Positions 1 through 5,087 of a stretch of DNA of 5,087 bases are shown in pieces. The notes under the pieces are model-generated. The model worked only from the letters and a program-made list of their open reading frames with translations, was not told the DNA's origin and made no database searches. Source of the stretch: SAR324 cluster bacterium (lineage in GTDB: Bacteria; Bdellovibrionota; UBA2361; JAAZON01); contig JAAZON010000165.1 in assembly GCA_012797725.1 (NCBI GenBank), positions 1-5,087 on the forward strand. Reading direction: 5' to 3'. The translations under genes were made by a program, and so were the position numbers. The first letter of the stretch is position 1; every line of letters begins with the position of its first letter.

Positions 1-7
1 AAAAACT

Positions 8-13
8 AGGGAG
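8..13 (+). promoter_or_regulatory. Ribosome binding site of the LCCL protein gene
   Basis: AGGGAG lies 6 nt before the ATG at 20-22. The same frame also has a TTG at 14-16, but that codon would touch the Shine-Dalgarno directly, so this site decides the start in favour of the ATG. The promoter lies to the left of the window. Confidence 0.75.
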
Positions 14-19
14 TTGGAT

Positions 20-1054
20 ATGAACAAGCTCAAAGTCTCAAATGAAATTTTTTCTTTTCTTTTTTCAGTGTGTACTACACTCTTTTTCTCCGTCGATGCA
101 TTTGCAGCAAGTGGTCTCCAACTGGGGGCAAATGAGCTTGTTGCGCTGAGTGGCGCACAATGTGGACTTGTGAAGGGAAAGTGGATTCCAGGTTCAATCC
201 TTAAGAATGGAAAATTCTACTCCTATTCCCAGCAAAAGAAAGATGTCAATAAACAACTCCGAAAAAAAGGTTTGAAAAGTGCGACAAAGAAGAGACTCCA
301 GTCAAAGTTAAAGGCGGTGTCAAAGAAAATCAAAAAACAGAATGCAATTTGCTCAAGAGTGCCTGCTTTATTGAGGCCGACTCCAACACCTATTTCTATC
401 GCAACGCCCCTCCCGGGCGCTCAGCAGATTGCATGGAGTGCCGATGCTACTGATGTTCGGACTAATATAGGTGGGGAATACTTGTATTTTTGTCCATCTA
501 ACCCGGCGGGTACGGACACGGGGATTTACGGCACAGATGTCTACACATCAGATTCAGAAATTTGCCTGGCTGCTGTACATGCAGGATTGTTCAATAAGAG
601 CTCTGGTGGTAACGCCAAGATTCGAATTAAAGCAGGACAGAGTCTCTATATCGGTTCCGTTCGAAATGGTATTGAGAGTAATTTTTATGGGCCATATGTT
701 GGTAGCTATGTCTTTATCGATCTTGTGACTGGACAGGAATTAATAAGCAATACACCACCAATCATTAAATGGTCGATGTCTGCATACCCTGTATACACTC
801 TAATTGATCAGCAGTTTACTTTTATTTGTCCTTCTGGTGGAGTTGCAAATAGTATATGGGGAACGGATATTTACACCTATGATAGCTCAATCTGCACTGC
901 AGCTGTGCATGTTGGCTTGATTTCGTTGCAAAACGGCGGAGAGGTGACGATCAGGATCCGTCCAGGACAATCCTCATACATAGCTTCAACTCGGCACGGA
1001 ATAACAAGCTCAAGTTATGGGCCATGGTCGGGAAGTTTTATCTTTGTGCAATAG
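20..1054 (+). CDS. Secreted protein with two tandem LCCL domains
   Basis: The predicted protein has 344 residues. Residues 1-29 form a Sec signal peptide: basic start (K3, K5), a hydrophobic core rich in Phe, Leu and Val, and a likely signal peptidase I site after A27-F28-A29. Residues 46-113 are a compact module beginning QCGLVKGKWIPG. Two cysteines (C48, C111) flank a helical, coiled-coil-like stretch with about 20 Lys/Arg and almost no acidic residues. A Pro/Thr linker (about 119-133) leads to two homologous domains at about 138-233 and 250-343. Each has the LCCL signature: a CPS turn, GTD[VI]YT.DS.IC, AAVH.GL, GG, I[RK].GQS.YI.S, GI.S..YGP and a final F[IV] strand. LCCL domains (named from Limulus factor C, Coch-5b2 and Lgl1) are extracellular modules thought to bind glycans or lipids. 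Each copy has only two cysteines (C158/C182 and C270/C292), so one disulfide per domain is likely, fewer than in animal LCCL. There is no enzyme motif and no lipobox. A periplasmic, surface or secreted binding protein is inferred; its ligand is unknown. Confidence 0.88.
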   Translation: MNKLKVSNEIFSFLFSVCTTLFFSVDAFAASGLQLGANELVALSGAQCGLVKGKWIPGSILKNGKFYSYSQQKKDVNKQLRKKGLKSATKKRLQSKLKAVSKKIKKQNAICSRVPALLRPTPTPISIATPLPGAQQIAWSADATDVRTNIGGEYLYFCPSNPAGTDTGIYGTDVYTSDSEICLAAVHAGLFNKSSGGNAKIRIKAGQSLYIGSVRNGIESNFYGPYVGSYVFIDLVTGQELISNTPPIIKWSMSAYPVYTLIDQQFTFICPSGGVANSIWGTDIYTYDSSICTAAVHVGLISLQNGGEVTIRIRPGQSSYIASTRHGITSSSYGPWSGSFIFVQ

Positions 1055-1144
1055 TTCCTTTGTAACTGCTCATTAAGCTCTGGTTCCCGAAATTTCTGCT
1101 GTCTTGCTTGAAGGAGCAGGAATAGGGGAAGAACTTTCTTGTGA

Positions 1145-1173
1145 CCCTTCGATAGACTCAGCGCGGGGCAGGA
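1145..1173. repeat. Possible copy of a dispersed intergenic repeat
   Basis: In the gap between the two convergent genes, a locally GC-richer stretch begins CCCTTCGATAGACTCAG and continues GCGCGGGGCAGG. It resembles the CCCTTCGAC-AGGCTCAGGGC type of short repeat scattered between genes in many bacterial genomes and metagenome bins. Only one imperfect copy is visible, so repetition within this genome cannot be shown here. The rest of the gap (1055-1188) has no gene and no hairpin with a proper T-run; how the two converging transcripts end is unclear. Confidence 0.3.
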
Positions 1174-1188
1174 ATTTTGGCGGATTTT

Positions 1189-1443
1189 CTAGACTCTCAA
1201 TTTAATTAGTTTAGCTTGAACACCTGATAGCAGATTTAATTTTCGCGCTAATTCTTTATGCTGAGCGCTAGTTCCAACCAGCTCCAAAAATAAAAGGCCC
1301 GATTCCGTGCAATCTTTCAGAGTTCCTTCGTGAAGCCCAAGGCGAGTTTTAATAAGACAGCCCCAATCTGTAAGGATTTTTTGGACACGAGGGGCCTGTT
1401 TCGAGCGTAGACTTACCAGAACTAACATTACATCCTTCTTCAT
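1189..1443 (-). CDS. Small ACT/NikR-C-like ferredoxin-fold protein (TM1266-like)
   Basis: The predicted protein has 84 residues starting MKKDVMLVLV. An in-frame ATG nine codons upstream (1468-1470) is rejected because a clear GGGAG sits 6 nt before the ATG at 1441-1443. The whole protein is a single domain with a beta-alpha-beta-beta-alpha-beta pattern: strand 4-11, helix about 15-26, strand 30-36, strand 49-56 (GLLFLELVG), helix 60-72, and a final strand after SGV at about 75-81. Length, the RLGL segment after the first helix and the closing GV.AK.. strand fit the TM1266 family, the ACT-like proteins often called iron-only hydrogenase system regulators. No hydrogenase gene is in view. C29, H38 and C45 surround the loop where ACT-like proteins often bind ligands; a metal or small-molecule site there is speculation. 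It follows the glycogen phosphorylase gene by 57 nt on the same strand, so co-transcription is likely. Its actual function is not known. Confidence 0.8.
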   Translation of the reverse strand: MKKDVMLVLVSLRSKQAPRVQKILTDWGCLIKTRLGLHEGTLKDCTESGLLFLELVGTSAQHKELARKLNLLSGVQAKLIKLRV

Positions 1444-1449
1444 TTTAAT

Positions 1450-1454
1450 CTCCC
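1450..1454 (-). promoter_or_regulatory. Ribosome binding site of the ACT-like gene
   Basis: GGGAG on the minus strand, 6 nt before the ATG at 1441-1443. It selects the 84-aa start over the in-frame ATG at 1468-1470, which has no comparable site. Confidence 0.75.
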
Positions 1455-1460
1455 GAAAAT

Positions 1461-1477
1461 TGGAAGGCATTCTTCCA
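1461..1477 (-). other. Intercistronic hairpin between glgP and the ACT-like gene
   Basis: A perfect 6-bp inverted repeat TGGAAG/CTTCCA with a 5-nt loop lies in the 57-nt gap between the two minus-strand genes. In the transcript it is followed by ATTTTC and then the ribosome binding site of the small gene. The stem is short and the T-run is only four long, so it is at most a weak terminator. It could also slow an exonuclease or lower expression of the second gene relative to glgP. Any of these roles is inference. Confidence 0.4.
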
Positions 1478-1500
1478 GTAATAAATCAATAGAAAGCATC

Positions 1501-4044
1501 TCACAATTCTACATCAATTGGTTTAACTCCCCATATGTCGTCACAATATTCACGGATACTTCGATCTGATGAAAAACAACCTGAACGTGCCACATTCAGG
1601 ACCGACATCCTGGTCCATCTCTGTTTGTCTTGAAAAGCTTCTGCCACTTTAGTCTGAGTATCAACATAAGACTGGAAATCGGCGCAAAGCAAATACTCGT
1701 CTCTATTTAATAGGCTATCTACTATTGGCCGGAACAGATCGCGGTCACCATGTGAGAATACGCCAGAAGAAATAGAGTCAATTACGTCCTTCAACTCAGG
1801 ATTGGAATTGTAATAAACCCAGGGGTTATATCCAGAAGATTTTAGTCGTTGAACATCTTCAAGAGTGAGGCCAAAGAGGAAAAAGTTCTCAGCTCCCACT
1901 GCATCCCTTATTTCGATATTTGCACCATCTAGAGTTCCAATTGTAAGGGCACCATTAAGAGCAAATTTCATGTTTCCCGTGCCGGATGCTTCTTTCCCTG
2001 CTAGAGAAATTTGCTCCGACAGATCTGCTGCAGGGTAAACTCGTTCTCCCAAGGAGACGCAAAAGTTCCTCAAGAAAACAACTTTTAGACGATCTTGACA
2101 TGCAGGATCGTTGTTAACCACGTCTGCAACAGAATTGATTAGCTTGATTATAAGCTTTGCCATGAAATAACCCGGAGCTGCTTTTGCTCCAAAAATTACG
2201 GTCCGAGGCTGAATTTCAAGTTTTGAGTTATTTCTGATTCTGTTGTAGAGCGCAATCACATGCATAATATTTAGAAGCTGTCTCTTGTACTCATGAAGAC
2301 GTTTAACTTGAATATCGAAAATAGATTCTTCAGAAACATTTATACCATTAAAATGCTGGATATACGCAGCCAGATCCCCTTTGTTTTCTTCTTTGAATAC
2401 CTCCCAAGTTGCCAGAAATCCAGTATCATCTATATGAGCTTCAAGTTTGCGCAGTTCTTCAGCGTTCCTGAGCCAGTCTTTACCAATCATCTCACTAATA
2501 AGGAAACTTAATTTTGGATTACATAGCATGAGAAAACGCCTGGGCGTGACCCCATTTGTCTTGTTATTGAACTTTTGTGGGGTCAGTTCATAAAAATCTC
2601 GAAGCAGTTGATGCTTAACGAGTTCACTGTGCATTGCAGCGACACCATTTACAGAATGACTTCCTATTGTGGCAAGATTCGCCATTCGAATGCGCTTAAC
2701 TTCTCCTTCTTCTACAATAGACATTCGTGAGATCCGATCATCTTCATTTGGGAAACGAAGGCGAACTTCGTCAAGAAATCGTTGGTTGATTCCATATATA
2801 ATTTCCAGATGCCTAGGAAGCATTGAGCCAAGCATATCTACTGGCCAGCGCTCTAGAGCTTCGGAAAGTAGAGTATGGTTTGTGTAGGCAAGAGTGTTCG
2901 TGGTTACATGCCAAGCAGTATTCCAATCCATGTCATGAACGTCAATTAAAAGCCGCATTAGTTCTGCAACTGCAATAGCAGGATGGGTATCGTTTAGCTG
3001 TATGGCATTATACTCATGAAAATTCTCAAGTGAACCAATTCTGGCTCTGTGACGCCGAATCATGTCCTGGAGCGAAGAAGAAACAAAAAAATATTGTTGC
3101 TCGAGCCTTAGTTCACGACCTTGTGGTGTGTTGTCATTAGGATAGAGAACCTTTGAAATATTCTCAGAGTAGGTCTTTTCTGAAACTGCTCTGTTGTAAT
3201 CTCCAGCATCAAATATCTCAAAGTTAAAATCCTGACTGGTTCCAGCCGCCCAAAGTCTCAAGGTATTTACCATATTGGTGCTAAAACCAGGAACCATTGT
3301 GTCGTGAGGAGTGCCAAGCACGGTACGGGCAGGAATCCATCTTGTTTTTTCTTGACCATTTTCATTCCTAAACTTCTCTGTGTATCCGCCAAACCAAACT
3401 TCGACAGTTAACTGAGGACGCTGCACTTCCCAAGGTGTACCAAATCGCAACCATTTATCAGGCTTTTCAACTTGCCAGCCATCGGAAATCCCTTGTTCAA
3501 AAATCCCGAATTCGTAACGAATACCATAGCCAATTGAGGGAATATTCAATGTTGCAAGTGAATCGAGAAAACATGCTGCCAACCTGCCAAGGCCGCCATT
3601 ACCAAGACCAGGTTCGCTTTCTTGCTCAAGAATGTCATAAATATTGTAACCTAAATCGTTTAGAGCTTCCCTTGCTGCTTTAAAGCATCCGACATTCAAT
3701 AAATTATTTCCAAGTTGGCGCCCTATAAGAAATTCAGCTGATAAGTAAGCAACTATCTTTGCTTTCAATGAGCGAGCAGTGCGAGCTGTTTTGATCCAGC
3801 GATCCATTAAGCGATCTCGCACCACAAAGGAAAGAGCATGATATATATCAATTAATGAAGCATGTTGGAGATCCATGCCTATTGAGCATTTCAGATGATC
3901 AATGAGGGCACGTTTGAAAGTCTCAACACTCATGCCGGTTCTATCATCTTCGACAATAATATGTGATGCCTCGGTCTTCCTTACATAACCTTGGGTCTGA
4001 GCAAGATTCTCATCGTAGAAAGTTTTGGGTTCTTCTTCGCTCAT
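1501..4044 (-). CDS. glgP: Glycogen (alpha-glucan) phosphorylase
   Basis: GT35 family enzyme of the cytoplasm that splits terminal alpha-1,4 bonds of glycogen or maltodextrin with phosphate, releasing glucose-1-phosphate. The protein has 847 residues from the ATG at 4042-4044, full length for the family (E. coli GlgP is about 815), and can be aligned end to end. Motifs in order: EDDRTGMSVET at 32-42; the YLSAEFLIGR block at 100-109; PGLGNGGLGRLAACFLDSLA at 145-164; LNDTHPA with its active-site His at 350-356; WPVDMLG; NGVTPRRF near 497; VKRLHEYKRQLLN; the phosphate-site block AKAAPGY near 620; and the signature EASGTGNMKFALNG, in which K693 is the pyridoxal phosphate lysine (K680 in rabbit muscle). 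All key residues are intact. No animal-type phosphorylatable N-terminal peptide is seen. The conserved EDDRTG motif shows that the start lies upstream of the Met at residue 38. A TTG at 4084-4086, directly after an in-frame stop, would add 14 residues; neither candidate has a strong ribosome binding site, so the start is uncertain. The gene is probably first in an operon with the ACT-like gene and is divergent from the PBP gene. Confidence 0.97.
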   Translation of the reverse strand: MSEEEPKTFYDENLAQTQGYVRKTEASHIIVEDDRTGMSVETFKRALIDHLKCSIGMDLQHASLIDIYHALSFVVRDRLMDRWIKTARTARSLKAKIVAYLSAEFLIGRQLGNNLLNVGCFKAAREALNDLGYNIYDILEQESEPGLGNGGLGRLAACFLDSLATLNIPSIGYGIRYEFGIFEQGISDGWQVEKPDKWLRFGTPWEVQRPQLTVEVWFGGYTEKFRNENGQEKTRWIPARTVLGTPHDTMVPGFSTNMVNTLRLWAAGTSQDFNFEIFDAGDYNRAVSEKTYSENISKVLYPNDNTPQGRELRLEQQYFFVSSSLQDMIRRHRARIGSLENFHEYNAIQLNDTHPAIAVAELMRLLIDVHDMDWNTAWHVTTNTLAYTNHTLLSEALERWPVDMLGSMLPRHLEIIYGINQRFLDEVRLRFPNEDDRISRMSIVEEGEVKRIRMANLATIGSHSVNGVAAMHSELVKHQLLRDFYELTPQKFNNKTNGVTPRRFLMLCNPKLSFLISEMIGKDWLRNAEELRKLEAHIDDTGFLATWEVFKEENKGDLAAYIQHFNGINVSEESIFDIQVKRLHEYKRQLLNIMHVIALYNRIRNNSKLEIQPRTVIFGAKAAPGYFMAKLIIKLINSVADVVNNDPACQDRLKVVFLRNFCVSLGERVYPAADLSEQISLAGKEASGTGNMKFALNGALTIGTLDGANIEIRDAVGAENFFLFGLTLEDVQRLKSSGYNPWVYYNSNPELKDVIDSISSGVFSHGDRDLFRPIVDSLLNRDEYLLCADFQSYVDTQTKVAEAFQDKQRWTRMSVLNVARSGCFSSDRSIREYCDDIWGVKPIDVEL

Positions 4045-4154
4045 ATGGCTTAGGCGTTTGATTGCGTCAGTTATCTTAAGGGCCAATTATGCTTCAAAAG
4101 CTCCAAAAGATAAATGTATTACAGCCAGAACTTCCCTAAGATGGCATATCCTGA

Positions 4155-4181
4155 CAGCTTTATGCTATTGTTTTAAAGCTG
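4155..4181. promoter_or_regulatory. Perfect 8-bp inverted repeat in the divergent promoter region
   Basis: CAGCTTTA at 4155-4162 and TAAAGCTG at 4174-4181 are exact reverse complements separated by 11 nt. The centre-to-centre distance is 19 nt. It could be a dimeric repressor site or an RNA hairpin in the leader of the PBP gene. It lies about 110 nt from the glgP start and 50 nt before the PBP start. No convincing -35/-10 pair was found for either gene, so its position relative to the promoters is unknown. Confidence 0.5.
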
Positions 4182-4209
4182 GCCGTCGTTTCTTACGGCT
4201 TTTCTCTTC
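4182..4209 (+). terminator. Terminator-like hairpin upstream of the PBP gene
   Basis: GCCGT (4182-4186) pairs with ACGGC (4195-4199) around an 8-nt loop, followed at once by TTTTCTCTTC. The order of stem then T-rich tail works only on the plus strand. The stem is short (5 bp, GC-rich). It ends about 21 nt before the PBP start codon, and no plus-strand gene lies just upstream for it to terminate. It is therefore either a leader attenuator for the PBP gene or a stop for plus-strand transcripts antisense to glgP. Confidence 0.4.
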
Positions 4210-4230
4210 AGGTGGGTGAATTAAAAGTAG

Positions 4231-5087
4231 ATGTTCAAGAAAGTTTTCATAGTCCTTTTTTTCCTGTTCCTTCTTTTTGGGGCCACATCTCTTATCTTTA
4301 TGGCCTGGGGCTATTACTACGTTACCAGGGATTTGCCGGAGTTGTTTAGTGCAGCTGATTACAAGCCTCCTATTGTGTCTTCAGTATACGCAGCTGATGG
4401 AACACTGGTTGCTGAGTTCTGGAAGGAAAAGCGGTACCCCGTAAAATTGGATGAGATTCCTAAGCTTGTGAAGGATGCTTTTATTGCTGCCGAAGATGCC
4501 TCTTTTTATGTTCATCCGGGTCTTGATCCCATGAGTATTGCAAGGGCAGCTCTTGCAAATTTAAAAACAGGAGAAGCAAGTCAGGGCGGTTCTACTATTA
4601 CCCAACAAGTAGTTAAAAACCTTCTTCTTAGTCCGGAGAAGAAAATTATAAGGAAAATCAAGGAAGCGATTCTTGCATATCGAATAGAAAAGAGACTAAG
4701 TAAAGATGAGATTCTGGAGATTTACTTCAACCAGATCTTTTTCGGCAATCAAGCTTATGGCGTTAAGGCTGCTTCTTTTGCTTATTTCCAAAAGGAGCTA
4801 AAGGATCTTAATCTAGCCGAAGCTTCTATGCTCGCCGGACTTCCGAAAGCACCCTCCAAATTTTCACCTCTCAAGAACTACAATAGGGCTAAAAGACGTC
4901 AGGCTTATGTTTTAGATCAAATGGTTAAGGCAGGTTTTGTTTCCAGAGAGGAGGCCGATGGCGCACTGGATGTTAAGTTGAATCTTCATAGGGCGACGGC
5001 TAGGAAAATTTTTGATGCACCTTATTATGTTGATGAAGTCCAAAGAGTAATTCTGGAAAAATGGAAAGATTATGATCTTGAATCAGA
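4231..5087 (+). CDS. Class A penicillin-binding protein, PBP1A type (5' part, truncated by window end)
   Basis: Only the first 285 codons are present; the frame is open at the right edge. Residues 5-30 form a single transmembrane anchor after a short basic start (K3, K4), giving an inner-membrane protein with its catalytic part in the periplasm. A GT51 peptidoglycan glycosyltransferase domain follows, polymerising lipid II. All its motifs are visible: E88-D-A-S-F-Y-V-H95-P-G (E88 the catalytic acid/base), GGSTITQQ at 119-126, RKIKE at 141-145 (E145 matches the second conserved Glu, 57 residues after the first as in E. coli PBP1B), ILEIYFNQIFFGNQAYG at about 161-177, and LAEASMLAGLPKAPSKFSP at 195-213. 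The transpeptidase domain expected in a bifunctional PBP would begin beyond the window and was not seen, so a monofunctional enzyme is not strictly excluded. An in-frame TAG immediately precedes the ATG, and the next Met (M24) would destroy the anchor, so this start is firm even though the upstream GGTGGGTG is a weak and rather distant ribosome binding site. The likely symbol is mrcA/ponA, left blank because the specificity is not shown. Confidence 0.93.
   Translation, partial: MFKKVFIVLFFLFLLFGATSLIFMAWGYYYVTRDLPELFSAADYKPPIVSSVYAADGTLVAEFWKEKRYPVKLDEIPKLVKDAFIAAEDASFYVHPGLDPMSIARAALANLKTGEASQGGSTITQQVVKNLLLSPEKKIIRKIKEAILAYRIEKRLSKDEILEIYFNQIFFGNQAYGVKAASFAYFQKELKDLNLAEASMLAGLPKAPSKFSPLKNYNRAKRRQAYVLDQMVKAGFVSREEADGALDVKLNLHRATARKIFDAPYYVDEVQRVILEKWKDYDLES

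Noticed and set aside
14..19. TTG start two codons upstream for the LCCL protein
   Set aside because: It directly abuts the AGGGAG ribosome binding site, whereas the ATG at 20 has correct 6-nt spacing.
471..728. 85-codon plus-strand frame inside the LCCL gene
   Set aside because: It is a shifted frame over the first LCCL domain, whose real frame gives a clear domain match.
1090..1126. Imperfect CTGCT/AGCAG hairpin in the convergent gap as a terminator
   Set aside because: The outer stem is only 5 bp with mismatches inside and no T-run on either strand.
1951..2010. Lys in place of Thr or Met just before the EASGT signature of the phosphorylase
   Set aside because: That position varies across the family (Thr in animals, Met in plants); the pyridoxal phosphate lysine and the rest of the signature are intact, so the enzyme should be active.
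2293..3683. Several plus-strand frames of 70-85 codons opposite glycogen phosphorylase
   Set aside because: All are antisense to continuous, highly conserved phosphorylase coding sequence and have no family resemblance.
4045..4086. TTG start adding 14 residues to glycogen phosphorylase
   Set aside because: Possible but not preferred: it is a rare start codon with only a weak GAAG in front of it, and the added residues do not resemble conserved phosphorylase sequence. The ATG at 4044 also lacks a strong site, so the choice is not firm.
4025..4219. 64-codon plus-strand open frame across the glgP start and the divergent gap
   Set aside because: Half of it is antisense to the glgP coding region, the product has no recognisable features, and no ribosome binding site precedes it.

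Overview
This window looks like an ordinary chromosomal segment of a Gram-negative, heterotrophic bacterium of moderate to low GC. It holds four protein genes, the last one cut by the right edge. The case for a diderm is a secreted Sec-signal protein together with a bifunctional penicillin-binding protein of PBP1A type. The mix of genes (bacterial LCCL domains, a glycogen phosphorylase with a conserved EDDRTG-type N-terminal motif, a small TM1266-like ACT protein) would fit a deltaproteobacterial-type or candidate-phylum lineage. That placement is a guess, because no taxonomic marker gene is present.

Layout, left to right. (1) Positions 20-1054, plus strand: a 344-aa secreted protein made of a signal peptide, a very basic Cys-flanked helical module, a Pro/Thr linker and two tandem LCCL domains. 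(2) Positions 1055-1188: a short convergent gap with no convincing terminator, containing a stretch that resembles a dispersed intergenic repeat seen in many bacterial genomes. (3) Positions 1189-4044, minus strand: a probable two-gene operon, glycogen phosphorylase (847 aa) followed after 57 nt by an 84-aa protein of the ACT/NikR-C-like ferredoxin fold, closest in pattern to the TM1266 family. (4) Positions 4045-4230: a divergent intergenic region. Its right half carries an 8-bp perfect inverted repeat and, just after it, a terminator-like hairpin with a T-rich tail, both upstream of the next gene and in its direction. (5) Positions 4231-5087, plus strand: the first 285 codons of a class A PBP, with the membrane anchor and a complete set of GT51 glycosyltransferase motifs.

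How they fit together: glycogen phosphorylase releases glucose-1-phosphate from storage glucan. The small ACT-like protein behind it may sense a ligand or tune the enzyme or its expression, but no such role can be read from the sequence. The PBP gene is transcribed away from glgP and belongs to a separate cell-wall unit. No CRISPR array, insertion sequence, tRNA, rRNA or phage gene was seen. The points most worth following up are the tandem LCCL secreted protein with its basic N-terminal module, the glgP/ACT pairing, and the possible transcription attenuator in front of the PBP gene.
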